A stretch of 64,000 nt of DNA from Meandrina meandrites (GCA_963693305.1 OY855906.1:28232937-28296936); one strand, 5' to 3'; numbered from the stretch's first letter, positions 29,501 through 41,411 are shown. The notes: generated by a model from the letters alone, not told the origin. Numbers and translations are program-made.

Positions 29501-31488
29501 TACCGCATTTTTCCCGTGTATCCGGTCGTACTGGTGGATGACTGATATATGTTTTGAAAGTACAGGGCAAATGTAGATAGATACTCGATTCAGAACCGAA
29601 ATATTCTAGTTTGTATACGCGATTGAGGTTTCGATAAAAAATCGATTTATCAGGGAAAGAACAATAACAGTTTAACGCCAGTAGCTCGAGGTAGCAGAAT
29701 GTCTCGCATTCAAAATTAAGGTGGCTCCATATAGTTTTATAACCACGCGCGCGCTGATGACGCAAGCTCAGGCAAAAGTTTTTAACCACGGATTTGAGTT
29801 AAACATTTCAAAGGAAATCTTTGTCCGCAAAAGAATTTTAAGAACAGACAATGCTGTTTAAGCTTCCAAATTATATGAGGTTGTAATTTTCATCATGGAA
29901 TTGCATAAAACGCCCAGTAAACGCTGTAAGCGAGTCTAGTGGTTTCAACGTTGACGCATGCTCAAATAGCGATCTTGGCGAATTTCTATTCCATTACGTA
30001 ATTGTTACAAATTTTGGGGACTAAAATGGCAACTTTCGTCTAACTTTTCTCGCGTTTCCTTCGGTGAAATTTCGTAAAATTTGCCAGGGAGGTTATAATT
30101 ATTTTGCTTTACATGGCATTCGTTTTTTTACGAAAATCTATAAGACCAGTTTTTACGCAGAGGGGAAAAACACAAATTTGCAAATAACAAAGAAGCTGCC
30201 TTTACAACCCCCACCTTTTTTCTGTTTAAAATATTTTTTTCCGATAGTATCCATGTACTGTGTAAATTTTGGAAGATTTCACGGAAGGAAATAGAAGAAA
30301 ATTGCAATTAAAGCCACATAAACGCTCCAAGTCGCATTTGTTTGGGTACTCTTAATTCACAACTTAAACCCAATATTTTAACAGAAATGGTTGTAGAACA
30401 CTATTTTATCCTTGCTTATTGTATTTGATAAGTTTGAGCGAACTGGGAGTGAAAACAAATGCAACACTAGTGAAAACAAATATAACACTAGCGCGCGCCA
30501 CATCCATGTTATTACCGTATGAAGCCACCTTAAGAATAATTCAAATCGAACTTATCGATCGCCGATTAAACTCAATCATCGAACAAAAAAAAAAAAACAG
30601 ACTCACAAAATTAAAAGTCGTATGTTTCATTTTGCTCGAGGACCAAAGAAAGTCACTTTCGCTTTGTCTTTGCGAAGACTGCTTTTGGCAAATGCCGTAG
30701 CAAAGATAAGAAACGCTGATAAATCACTGTACATATCGTGATATATAGTCACCGTATTCGTGTAATTTACGGCATTTCTCCTGTTATTCAGTATGTGGAC
30801 CTATAGGTGTAACGGACAGGAACACAATGCCAGATGCTAGAATGACGGCAAGTTCATTTGCACATAGTAAATATTATCCATACTATGGCCGACTGAATGA
30901 GCAGAGGGGAAATGGAGCTTGGGGTCCAAATAATAAATATGACAGAACACAGTATCTTCAAGTTGATATGGGGGCGGTGCTCTCTGTTTGTGCAGTGGCA
31001 ACACAAGGAACAAGAGGATACGGCGAATGGACCACCAGCTACAAAGTGCATTTTTCTACAGATGGGGTCACTTGGAACGCCTACAAACAAAGGAATGGTA
31101 ACAATGTAAGACAATTTCATTAACTGAAAATGTTTTTGTAGCTACCAGCGAACAGTGCTTCCACTTTTAGTTATAAATTTTTAGATTATAGTTGAGTTGC
31201 TGGTGTTAATTTAATGGTTGTATGGCTTAGTGGGTGGATTTCTGAACGTGAGGCTATTTAAAATTTACTAAAAAAACTTAATCATATCTCATCATTTGTG
31301 AGCTTATATCTAGTATTTTATTTTAGTTTCTTTTCTTTTATTTGCAGGTGTTCTCAGGCAACACCGATCAGAATAGCATTGTGAAGCATTCACTCAGTAC
31401 TGACGTCAAAGCCAGATTTGTTCGGTTTTATCCTGTCACGTACTACCGCTGGCCTTGTTTGAGAGTTGAAATATTTGTGTTAAAATAA
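26314..31488 (+). CDS. Type II membrane collagen-Ig-discoidin (FA58C) protein, five exons
   Basis: The exons are 26314-26509 (or to 26545), 27682-28332, 28663-29202, 30792-31105 and 31348-31488. All junctions are GT..AG with matching phases (1,1,1,0), giving 613 or 625 residues. The N-terminus has a single hydrophobic anchor ([15 protein letters not shown]), then a coiled coil and a basic RRFKR site. Next come 24 perfect Gly-X-Y triplets, three Ig domains with their Cys pairs (LFCSV/YKCEA, PVCHV/YECKA, VPCQA/YTCMA) and a C-terminal discoidin domain split over two exons (ending [21 protein letters not shown]). It should be an extracellular adhesion or matrix protein shed or anchored at the surface. 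I do not assign an orthologue. Confidence 0.88.
26820..26849. repeat. Poly-T tract (about 30 bp) in intron 1
   Basis: Uninterrupted T run; reverse complement of a retroposon poly-A tail is possible. Confidence 0.85.
27682..28332 (+). CDS. Exon 2: collagen triplets and first Ig domain
   Basis: The acceptor is CTCCCACAG at 27681 and the donor is CAAA/GTAGGT at 28333. It encodes [15 protein letters not shown], then a linker with a conserved Cys pair ([15 protein letters not shown]), 24 Gly-X-Y triplets and Ig domain 1. Confidence 0.85.
28663..29202 (+). CDS. Exon 3: second and third Ig domains
   Basis: The acceptor is TTTCACTGACAG at 28662 and the donor is AGAG/GTAGGA at 29203. It carries two I-set-like Ig domains in one exon. 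Confidence 0.85.
29716..30533. mobile_element. TTAA-flanked MITE in intron 3
   Basis: TTAAGGTGGCTCCATA at 29716 is mirrored by TATGAAGCCACCTTAA ending at 30533. TTAA on both sides fits piggyBac- or Kolobok-type target choice. The interior of about 800 bp has no transposase; the 76-aa ORF at 30064 looks accidental. Confidence 0.7.
30792..31105 (+). CDS. Exon 4: discoidin domain, first part
   Basis: The acceptor is TTATTCAG at 30791 and the donor is AACAAT/GTAAGA at 31106. It encodes [20 protein letters not shown] and the [20 protein letters not shown] core. Confidence 0.85.
31348..31488 (+). CDS. Exon 5: end of discoidin domain
   Basis: The acceptor is TATTTGCAG at 31347. It reads [16 protein letters not shown] to the TAA at 31486-31488. 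Confidence 0.85.
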   Translation: MFSGNTDQNSIVKHSLSTDVKARFVRFYPVTYYRWPCLRVEIFVLK

Positions 31489-31604
31489 TGTGATAATCGA
31501 TTTGCTTGTTAACTAGAATCGATTATAACAGAACCTTTTGGAACAAAGATTGACATGACAAGCCACGTCAACTGAATATGACGGGAATCATAAGTTATCC
31601 TTGC

Positions 31605-31610
31605 AATAAA
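31605..31610 (+). terminator. Polyadenylation signal AATAAA
   Basis: AATAAA 117 bp after the stop of the collagen/Ig/discoidin gene; the only canonical hexamer close downstream. Confidence 0.5.
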
Positions 31611-32410
31611 TTTAAACAAATTAATATTTCAGCTTTCAAGCACCAACTTCACCTGAGCCGATTTTTGTGTAATCCGAAATCATGTCTTGATTCCGGAAGA
31701 TTTTTTATTAATTACAAAAAGAGATGCTTTTCATTTTGGAATTTTTAGTGAAGTTTTAGACCACCAATGCAATTTCATGACAGTTGTCTTGACCGAATTA
31801 AATTATATTTTGTGGCTTCAATTGTTTCGAAATTTGAAAACGGTTTAGAGGCAACGTAAAGGTTCGGTTCACTGTGTGCTTTTTCCATGTACCTGAATAT
31901 ATTGTAAATACTGCACTTCACGATATAAAATTTTCATTGCACGATTTATACAGTTGATGCAAATTCAAGTGATTACGGGCTACGACCAGAAAATAGCTTC
32001 CGTCATTAATTCGGAGAGTGATTTGGAAATTAGCAAATTTGCAGGTAACAAATTGTATAGGAGAAATACATACGGCTACCACCTAATATCCGGAGTAATA
32101 TGTACTAAAATGAATATTGTGCTTATTAACCTATACTGGAGAAAGTAGATTGAAAAAGGTTTCACTGTAATGTCTTCACTACTTCCGTCGGGGAAGGGCA
32201 CATCTTTGCTGGATTTTACTGGCGGTTGCTACTGTTTAACTCGAGTTAAGACCAATACATAAACCTTAGCTACAGTAATTCATTTTCATTTTTTTTTTAA
32301 CAAAAGGTAAACGCCATAGCGTATACTATTGTGTTATGGATGCACGCTGGAGGTTCGTAAGCACGAAAGAGGCGTTAGGTCGCTCGCAAACTTCCCAAGT
32401 GCATCCATTT

Positions 32411-32598
32411 AACAAATAGATTTCATTTTGCCGTGCGTCTGTTCAGTTATAGATCACAGATGACGTCAAAATGCGCTAAGAACAAAAAAGTGGTCCGCGA
32501 GCCGCTAGGCGAGTGGGTCACTAATGTTCTTACCACATTTTGACGTCTTCTGTAATATATAACTAAACAAACGCACCGCAAAATGGAATCTATTTGTT
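32411..32598. repeat. Foldback repeat (188 bp)
   Basis: AACAAATAGATTTCATTTTG is mirrored by CAAAATGGAATCTATTTGTT. The arms continue through TGACGTCAAAATG/CATTTTGACGTC around a GC-rich loop. Confidence 0.75.
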
Positions 32599-32891
32599 TT
32601 CTACAATAACACAAGACTTCTGTACTACCGGTGAGCCGAGGTTGTTTTCATTTCGAGATAGTTTTCCGTAATCACGAAGCACTGTTAAACCGATTTTAAA
32701 ATACGCAATATGAAGGACAAACAAAATGTCAACGAAAGAAACTGACCTTTATTCCATTTGTAATCTGTAAGCTTTAACTAAGGTAAGCGTTCAACGGCTT
32801 TCAACCGCCATTCCTGGATTTCCCGTAGCGTCTTCAAACTACTCGAGCATCGGACAAACACATACAACTTTCGATAGTTTTTCAAATCAGT

Positions 32892-32896
32892 CACTG
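32892..32896. repeat. Target site duplication CACTG, left copy of BEL/Pao element 1
   Basis: CACTG directly precedes the left LTR and recurs at 39881-39885 after the right LTR. A 5-bp duplication is usual for LTR elements. Confidence 0.85.
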
Positions 32897-33306
32897 TGTG
32901 GCTGCTTGTAAGTCACTCGACCAGAAGAGTTTCAAAAAAACCCCCCAAAACGACGTTTATTCACAGGTAAGATAGGTTGTTCTGCACATGTAGATTCTTG
33001 AATATAAACTGGATTACCCGAGATAACAATCTGTGGGGAAGAACCGGACTGAAATAAGCTTAAGTTCTCAGCACATCACTAAAATGATTTACAACATTGA
33101 GCGGAAAGTTCAACGAACAGTTTCTTACCGTTTAGGCCTTTTACAACACGTGACACGGTCCGATGGAAAACGATTTGCTTTCACCAATACATATTTATAA
33201 GAGCACCACGCGATGCGAAAACAAAATGGCGGTAAGTAAAACCAGCGAGCGGTCGCTAAGCTGCGTAGATAACCGCTGACCGTAAACTGGCTGAACTGCG
33301 GCCACA
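32897..33306 (-). repeat. BEL/Pao 1 LTR (3' LTR by coding strand), 410 bp
   Basis: Near-identical to 39439-39880. It includes CATATTTATAAGAGC (TATA-like) and AAACGACGTTTATTC. Confidence 0.9.
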
Positions 33307-33480
33307 TGGCTCCCGTAATTGTTTTCTGACAATTATTTAAACCTTAGCAAAATTAATCAACAGTCACTTGTAAATAAAAAAGAATATCCATGTCCATGGT
33401 TCACTTAGTCTCTCTCACTGAACATCTGGCTCCTTGATGGGGAATTCCCCGGTCTTTGTATTGCTCTCAACGGAAAGCAA

Positions 33481-36400
33481 CTATGACTCATCACACGGTA
33501 ACAGCAGGACCAATTTGTGGATTGGTCTGTCCAAGAGCGAAGGAGGCTTCTGTCGTCTCCCTTGGTTGTCAAGCTCTCCGTCAGCCTTTAGAATTCTGAC
33601 TTTCCTAACATAACCATCTTCACTGGGGTAGACTTCAACGACCTTGGCGAGTGGCCACTGGTTACGTGGCCCTTCACCTTCCTTGGATATCACTATGTCT
33701 CCCACCATCAGGTTCCGCGTTGGGCACATCCACTTACTACGGGACTGCAGGTTCTGGAGAAACTCATAACGCCACCTAGCCCAGAATTGATTGGCAAGAT
33801 ACTGCACTCTACGCCACCATTTACGACAATATAGATCTGCTCGCTGGAAGTTACCAGGCGGTGGAAGCACAACTTTCTGCTTTAGGGTGAGCAGATGATT
33901 TGGCGTTAGAGGTTCTGGTGCCTCTGGATCGTTCAGGTTGTTGACTGAGAGTGGCCTGGAATTCACTATACACTCTACTTCCGTCATAAGGGTTCTGAAC
34001 ACTTCGTCGTCCAGCTGGGTGCCAGCACTGACAAGTAGAGTTTCCAATGCACTACGAACTGTCCGTATGAGACGCTCCCATACCCCACCCATATGACTTG
34101 AATGTGGTACATTCATCTGAAATGGTATCCATTCACTTCTTCTGCTTGCCATGCAGGTAAATATGACGCCATAACGCTTTACTTCACTTCTTCTCTCTTT
34201 GATACGAAAGGGACCGAAGAAGTCGACAGCACAGTACGAGAATGGAAGCGAAGACTCAACTCGGTCAATAGGCAAGTCTGCCATCTTCTGAGATTGCAGG
34301 TGACGACGCAACTTTCTGCAGGTTACACACTGTGATATACAGTTCGACACGGCTGAAGAACCACCAACTACCCAATAACCTCTCTGGCGTAATTCATTTT
34401 GGGTGATTCCTCTTCCCATGTGGTTCACCTTGGCGTGATAGAACTTGTTCAACAAATCAGTAATTGGACTCTTCCGTGGAAGTATTACTGGATGCTTTGT
34501 TGCAACTGGAAGGTTGGCTCGTTTGATGCGACCGCCTACTCGGATAAGACCATCGTCGTCAAGGAATGGATCTAGACGGTACAAACAACTGGACATCTTG
34601 ATAGTTTGATTTCTCTGTCTTGCTGACTCTCTAGTTGATACTTCTCCAACCACTTTAAGTTTCTCTAGAACTTGAATTTCTTCATGGAAATGTTCACGTT
34701 GAACAATCTTCAGGACTTCCTTTTCAGCAAACTGGTACTCCGTCAGTGAAACAGCTGCTTTTGGCAAGGGTCTAGCGCACTTCGTACTTGCTTGATTGTT
34801 CAACTTAACTTTTCTGTTTGTCAGTTTTGACTTGAGTTGCAGGCACAAGGCAACAACCTTCAGAAGGCGCCACCAGCTTGATACATGAGCTAAGCGGTCC
34901 GACGTGAACAAATCAGGGCAGTAAGTAGCCGTACTTTCTACACGAGACATGAAGACATTTCCTTTCTTTACTTCCGGATCGTCCTCTTTAACTTGAATCT
35001 CTTTCTTCTTTTGAGGCTGGAAGACTCCTTCTTTCCAAAGAAACGCTGGCCCCATTAACCACCTGGAACCTTGCAACAACTGTGAAGCGGTAAGACCACG
35101 AGATGCATGATCTGCTGGATTGCTTTCTGTGTCAATATACTGCCAAGAACTTGGGTTTGTGAGATCACAGATCTGCTGCACACGATTAGCTACGTATACA
35201 TGAAGCCTCCTAGCTTCATTGTTGACATAGCCAAGAACGATTTTACTATCCGTCCAGAAATACTCTTTGACATCTGTGTAGGGGAGTTCTTCACGCAGAA
35301 ATTCACTCATTTTGGCTGAAACGGTGGCTGTGGCTAACTCTAGCCTTGGTACAGTAAACTGCTTTATCGGGGCAACTCGAGCTTTGCCAATGACAAATGA
35401 ACAGTGAGCTCGGTGTTCCTCATTAACAAGGCGGAGAAAAGAACACTGTCCATAACCCTCTAGGCTAGCGTCAGAGAAATGATGCAACTCACACTCCTGA
35501 ATCTGTCCACATTTCTCTGGCTTAAAGCATCTCTGAATTTCCAGCTGTTGTAAGTTTACGACATCGTTACGCCACTTCTCCCACTCAGGACGCAGATTCT
35601 CTGGAATTGGGCTGTCCCAATCAAGTTTGTCTCGACACATTTGCCGAGGAATTTGTTTTCCCCTTAATGTCACTGGTGCTACATAGCCACTGGGATCATA
35701 AATGGAACTTACTGTTGAAAGTATGCCCCGGCGTGTAAAGGGACGATCATGCATTTCAATACGAAATTGGAAACTGTCATTCTCTACACACCATATCACA
35801 CCTAAGGCACGCTCCAAGGGAAGTGGGTCAACCTTTAAATCCAACTTTTTCACACCCTTAGCACGTTCTTTAATTGGGATTGCTTCGAGAACTTCTCTCC
35901 TGTTTGACATGATCTTGTGCAGCTTAAGTCCTGCCTTAGCGCAAATACCTTGACTTGCTTTTATCAAGGTGACTGCTTCCTCCACGGTGGGAACCGATTT
36001 GAGCCCGTCATCCACATAGAAATCTCTTCTTATAAACTCAGCGGCCTCCTTACCAAACTCATCTTCACCATCGTCTGCTGCCTTCTTCAGACCGCAATTT
36101 GCACAGCCAGGTGAGCTACCAGCACCGAAGAGATGCACCTTCATTCTGTACTCAACAACTTCTTTAGCTGGATCTCCGTTTTCCCACCACAGGAACCTCA
36201 ATAGATCTCTATGCTCTTCTGACACCATAAACTGATGAAATATACTCTTTATGTCAGTCATGAGTGCTACTCTCTCTTGCCTGAACCTACACAGGATTCC
36301 CAGCAGAGTGTTCATTTGGTCAGGTCCTTGTAGTAAGAAATCATTGAGGGAAACACCATCGAACTGGGCAGAACAATCAAAAACCACTCTGATTTGGTCT

Positions 36401-36642
36401 TTCTTCCTCGGGTGGTACACACCGGTGTGCGGCACATAGTTAATCCTTCCATCCTGAACATTCAGGTGGTCTGTCGGTACCCTCTCTGCACACAGGTCAA
36501 TCACATCCTTCATGAACACTTGGTAATCTTCAAGGAACTTGGGGTTTTTCTTAAACCTTGCTAACAACTGGTGCCATCTCTTGACAGCAAGCTGACGATT
36601 GTATGGTAAAGACATTCTATCCATCTTCAAGGGTAAAGGCAT
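33481..36642 (-). pseudogene. BEL/Pao 1 pol: RT, RNase H, integrase with core deletion
   Basis: The open frame covers 1053 codons. RT has RVVFDCSAQFDGVSLND and the active-site FYVDDGLKSV; RNase H has HHFSDASLEGYGQ and FWTDSKIVLGY. The integrase zinc domain reads HAKVNHMGRGITQ..CISQCVTCRKLR, and the first core Asp is in YCAVDFFGPF. The frame then passes from WIPFQMN straight to PHSSHMGGVWERLIRT near 34110, so the segment with the second Asp is missing. The C-terminal domain (GDIVISKEG..NQWPLAKVVE) is kept. Integrase cannot be active. Confidence 0.88.
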
Positions 36643-36665
36643 CTCATAGTGACCATCTGCTCTCT

Positions 36666-38162
36666 TTACAATACCATTCTCCAGAACTGAGAGAAACCTC
36701 TAACTTCCACTGAATAGGATTTGCTCCTTGTAGAACTTTCTACAAAGTCCGACTCAAGAACTTGGATAATCCTTTGCGGATTGATAACTTCCTTTACCTT
36801 GGTCGAAAAGGTAAAGTGTTCATGTGTCTCGCTGGCAACTATCTTGTTACACACTGCTTCACTCTCGCCACTTTCACTTTCAGATTTGCAAACTCTGCCA
36901 ACTATCCCCCATCCCATAAGGGACCTCTGACCATACGGATCATCATCTTTTCCCACGACAACTTCTCTGGGCCTGACGATACTTGGGCAATTATTTCCAA
37001 TGGGGCGTAAATGTTCCCACTCCTGGGCAACACTGGCCTTTGGAATCTGTGACCTACTAGCTGGGATGGCATCTCGCGTGAACAACATAGACAACTTCAC
37101 AGTGTGCTCCCGATTAAAGTCCAACACTTCAAGTCCACAGATTCGGCTACTTGGTGTATGTACATTTCGCTCTTGCGCTGTGGTCAGCAGCAAATCCGTT
37201 GGTGGGCCTTGCAAATCCAGTTGCCCACATAGACTCTCCGACACGAAGCTAACGTTAGACTGGTCATCCAATACTGCGTAATGCAAAACTTCTTGACTGG
37301 TTTTACTTATGTGACGAAGCCACACTGGCACAATCATGGCATGATCTGAACCTCTCCCTTGCTCTGGAATTGTACAAACATTTGTGCAGTTTGAGGTACC
37401 CTCAGCAGTGTCCTTCTGCAGGTGGAGACACGTTGGATGAACTTGAGAACAAACACGACATACAAGTTTGTTCTTACAGAACGCTGCTTGGTGCTGTCTA
37501 CTGGAAGCACAACCAAAACACAGAAATTTCTCAAAGAAAAAATCCTTCCTATCCCTGAGGGACATCTCTGCAAACTTCTTACACTTGTCTAGGTGATGAT
37601 GTTCCTTGCAAAACAGACAGGTTTGAGAATTTTCTTTCTTGCCTTGACTCTGCATGTTTGAGCTCTTGTTTTTTTCAGATCCTTGAGTAGCAAAGGAATT
37701 AAATTCCTTGTCCTTAAATGACCTTCTCGTATGGTCATTGGGTTTAACAGTCTCCCTTGTTCTAGTCAGGTCTTCAAGCTCAGGGATATTTGCCTTCTCC
37801 GCACATTCTTTCACAAAGGCAGCAAATTCAATGAAAGGAGGATAGGCCCCATCTCCCTTCAAAGCTCTACACTTCTTTACATTTCCTCTCCATTTACTTT
37901 GGAGTTGGACAGGCAACTTTGACAGGATCTTAACATTTTCTCTGGCAAAGTCCAACACTTCAAGACTTGGAGTAGTTTCTCTGGCAGCCTTTATCTTTTC
38001 AAGGAAGTCAGAAAGATCCCTTAGAGCCTCTGCGTCCTTGATACCAACTTTTGGCCAATTTTCTAACTTGTTTAGGAATGCCGAGCCAACAACATTGCAA
38101 TTTCCATATCTTTCTTTCAGGAATTTTCTGGCAGACTGATAAGCATCTTCACTTCCAATCAA
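36666..38162 (-). pseudogene. BEL/Pao 1 gag C-terminus, zinc knuckles and aspartic protease
   Basis: It has gag helices (RKFLKERYGNCNVVGSAFL), Cys/His knuckles (CLFCKEHHHLDKC, CFGCASSRQHQAAFC) and a retropepsin-like AVLDDQSNVSFVS. The end is frameshifted relative to the downstream RT frame at 36642. Confidence 0.8.
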
Positions 38163-38172
38163 CAGGTACTGG

Positions 38173-38661
38173 TCAACAACTTGTTTGAGTTTGCCTGAGA
38201 GGTATTGATTTAGGAAGTTGGATGCTCAATTTGGTTTGAGCATCCATGGAATCAATAAGGGCACGAAAGGAACTGTTCCAAGCAGGGTACTGAAGGGGGT
38301 CTCCACTGAAGACTGGAATTGAAATCTTTGGCAGCTGACCAGAGATAGCTAATTGCCTGTTCACTCGGTTTTGTTCCACAGTGGCGGCAACCAATTTACC
38401 ATTTGATTCCACCAATTCAACCATACACCTCTCCAAGATGCCAGGGGCCGACGTGAAGGGCGCTGCCTTAGGGTTCAATGTACTCTTTTGGGAACTAGGT
38501 GTAAGTTGTACCCCATTTACTTGAGATGAGATTGGTTCCTCACGAACAGGAGTCTGTTCATTGTCACTTGCAACTGGGATGGATTTGAGGAAATTGTCCA
38601 TATCTTTATATTTATCAACTGGAGCAACAGAGCCTAGGTCCTGTTCAAGGTCAACAATTTC
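38173..38661 (-). pseudogene. BEL/Pao 1 gag, continuation
   Basis: In frame with the preceding segment. It contains the BEL gag motif LPKISIPVFSGDPLQYPAWN. It ends in a frameshift shortly before the next segment at 38162. Confidence 0.7.
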
Positions 38662-39414
38662 TTATTTTTCTTCTGTTAAGCAGACATTAAGCTTGGCTTG
38701 ATTTTGAGCTAGCTCGCTTTTCAATCTTAGCTCCTCTAACTTTTGCTCTTGTTCTAACTTCATTAACTCAACCTTTTTTTGTTCCATTTTTAATTTTCGT
38801 TCTTCATCTACAAAAGCCAACTTGACCTTTAAAGCAGCTTCTTCCTTTCTTAACTGAAACCTTTCAGTCTTGACACTGCTGGTGGAACTACGTTTTGATT
38901 TGAGACTGTCTCTGTCTTTTAAGGAAACACGACTAGAACCTTTGGAGCTCCATGCATTCGAGGCAGATTCAATTTTTTGATACTCAATAGCTTCTAGATG
39001 TTTTATTTCCGATCTAATGTCAGCTTCAAATTTTGACCATTCTTGCTCAGTTTCTTCAAAGATTCTTTCATTCTCCTCAATGCTCTCACCAGGAGTGACA
39101 ACCTCCTTAATTCCACCAACAATATCTCTAAATTCGGCATAGATGACTTGAGCTTCACTTAGCTCTCTCTTAAATTTAGCAAGATTAACTGACTGACCTC
39201 TTTCTAGCAGAGTACTTCTCATTCGTTTGACTAGCTCACACCTCTTAGACTTCAAGTTGCTTGTCTTCACGTCCATTACATAATGGTACCCTTTCTCCGT
39301 CATGGGGCGTCTCCTTACGTCCTCTACGTGTGCACCCTCGAGAACTTTCTCGTCGCTACTTGCTTGTGCCACGGACGAAGCTTCATCGGAACTCGCATCT
39401 TTCTTGCCGGACAT
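38662..39414 (-). pseudogene. BEL/Pao 1 gag, N-terminal part
   Basis: Starts at MSGKKDASSDEASS (39414), only 24 bp inside the 5' LTR. It is a charged coiled-coil protein (RKLKMEQKKVELMKLEQEQK). TAA at 38662-38664 interrupts it, and the same frame continues to 38173, so the stop is a nonsense mutation. Confidence 0.75.
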
Positions 39415-39438
39415 TTCGGCTGTAAAGACGATTGTTAT

Positions 39439-39880
39439 TGTGGCTGCTTCTAAGTCACTCGACCAGAAGAGTTTCAACCCCCCCCCCCCCCCCCAAAAAA
39501 AAAAAAAAAAAAAAAAAACGACGTTTATTCACAGGTAAGATAGGTTGTTCTGCATGTGCACATGTAGATTCTTGCATATAAACTGGATTACCCGAGATAA
39601 CAATCTGTGGGGAAGAACCGGACTGAAATAAGCTTAAGTTCTAAGCACATCACTAAAATGATTTACAACATTGAGCGGAAAGTTCAACGAACAGTTTCTT
39701 ACCGTTTAGGCCTTTTACAACACATGACACGGTCCGATGGAGAACGATTTGCTTTCACCAATACATATTTATAAGAGCACCACGCGATGCGAAAACAAAA
39801 TGGCGGTAGGTAAAACCAGCGAGCGGTCGCTAAGCTGCGTAGATAACCGCTGACCGTAAACTGGCTGAACTGCAGCCACA
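39439..39880 (-). repeat. BEL/Pao 1 LTR (5' LTR by coding strand), 442 bp
   Basis: Partner of 32897-33306. It is longer mainly because the short C6/A tract of the other LTR is here a run of about 17 C and 23 A (39478-39518). Confidence 0.9.
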
Positions 39881-39885
39881 CACTG
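39881..39885. repeat. Target site duplication CACTG, right copy
   Basis: Same 5 bp as 32892-32896. Confidence 0.85.
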
Positions 39886-40951
39886 TCTACTTCAACCTTG
39901 TTTAGCCCAGTTAAATCACAGATGGACCAAGCACGATATTTGCATATATTGAAATGGCGGTCTTTATATAAGAATTTGTATGGGTTTTTAAACGGGGAAC
40001 TTTTGAACAATAAATAAAGGCGAAATTGCTAAATAAAGTCGATGAAACATAACATGGTGTTGTTTGCTAACGTTACAGCGTGTTTGCAAGCAATTTGGAG
40101 CTATTTTACCTCTACTTACTATTCGCTACTATTCGCTACTATTACCGTGTATAATAGCGGAGCTCCACAGCGGCCCGAAGGGCCGCAGAGCGGAGCCCCA
40201 TAACTACTGTGCGAGGATAGAAATTGAGAAAACCATGCGTTTGAGTTTTCATGGTCATCGTGGCAAGCGACATGGCTCGCGGGCGCGTGCGCTCTACATA
40301 CATACATACGTACGAACGAAGTTGCCCAAAATGGCGGCCATACTGCAGAAAAAGCTTGACCTGGGCAGGCCTCTTACATGTTTGATATTGACCATCCCCC
40401 TTTAGTTACAAAATACCTATCGTAGAAGTTTGTAGGACAGTGCACATTTTTTTTTTCATGTTGAAAATCGACTAGGGATATTTCATTTCGCCTACTCGAA
40501 TCGATCGGGTGAGACGGCGGCAAAAGCTCTCCCCGGGAATAGAAACTTGTGAAGAAAGTCAGCAGCAGAAAATATTTCTTCGTTATTATATATTTTTTAT
40601 CCCATCACATCTTAAGTTTTTATATACTTCAGAGATTTTTTCTCACATCAAAAAAATGATCTGGACATTTCATATCAACTTAAACGAAGCAATTGCATGA
40701 AAAGGCGGCAAATCTTTGGTACGCGCTGTTCCCCTTTAAGCTGAATGAAACTGATGAAAGACGCGAAGAAAGCTCTTTCAGAACTTAGGTGTTCCTGAAT
40801 ATTTCTCGCTCTATGCACTCATCTACATCATGGAAACTTATGCCAAATGATTTAGGACAACCTCATAACGGGAAGATCCGAAATAATTGCAGACTTGAAC
40901 ATTATAGCTGGTTTTAGTCCTACCTTGAGAGTCGTAAGCAAGTGGTAAATG
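39886..40951. other. Intergenic DNA, no supported gene
   Basis: Only short shadow ORFs. A GC-rich hairpin with core GCGGCCCGAAGGGCCGC lies near 40171-40187 and a CATACATACATACGTACG tract near 40298. Confidence 0.5.
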
Positions 40952-41168
40952 TAGCCTGCGTAGCTGGCGCATAAAGGGGGAGGGGGAGGGGGGTGGGAAA
41001 TCGGGAGAAAAAAAAGAGCGGGCGGAGGGAGACTGGGGAGAAGGAGGGAGCGCCTGCAATAAAAGCCCCTATTGGTTCAATTCTGCGGTCGCTGGCGGCC
41101 GCAAAATTCCGATTGGTCAATCAGACAATAGAGCGGCTTCGTGGTGTGATAATCGCGGCAGTATCAAG

Positions 41169-41411
41169 ATGGCGACCGAAGTGGACGTGTTGTCAAAAGC
41201 TTTAGCCGATTTAAACGTCGCCGCCACTCGCGAATTCACTTTAAAACCGGAACAAGAGGTAGCAGTGAGAGCTCTACTCCATGGGAAAGATGTTTTAGCG
41301 GTTGCCGACAGGATATGGCAAAAGCATGATATACCAAATGTTTGTCCGCGCCAAGGACTATCAAATGAATGGCAGCGATTCTTGTTATTTCTCCGTTGGT
41401 TAGTATTATAA
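41169..41411 (+). pseudogene. RecQ-like helicase N-terminal fragment
   Basis: The start MATEVDVLSKALADLNVAAT leads to FTLKPEQEVAVRALLHGKDVLAV, the Q-motif/motif 0 pattern of RecQ-type helicases. The Walker A motif that should follow is absent; the frame moves to unrelated sequence (ADRIWQKHD) and ends after 80 codons. An internal deletion just before the P-loop is likely. It is transcribed away from the Cys-rich ORF. Confidence 0.65.

Larger units (their letters stand above)
32897..39880 (-). mobile_element. BEL/Pao LTR retrotransposon 1, decayed
   Basis: LTRs at 32897-33306 and 39439-39880 begin TGTGGC and end CCACA, bounded by CACTG duplications. The minus strand carries gag, zinc-knuckle, aspartic protease, RT, RNase H and integrase, with no envelope ORF. 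Gag has an in-frame stop, frameshifts separate gag, protease and pol, and the integrase core has a deletion. The LTRs remain highly similar apart from a C/A tract expansion, so the insertion is fairly recent relative to its coding decay. Confidence 0.93.

Noticed and set aside
32897..39880. Endogenous retrovirus with envelope
   Set aside because: No membrane-glycoprotein ORF lies between pol and the 3' LTR; gene order and motifs fit BEL/Pao.
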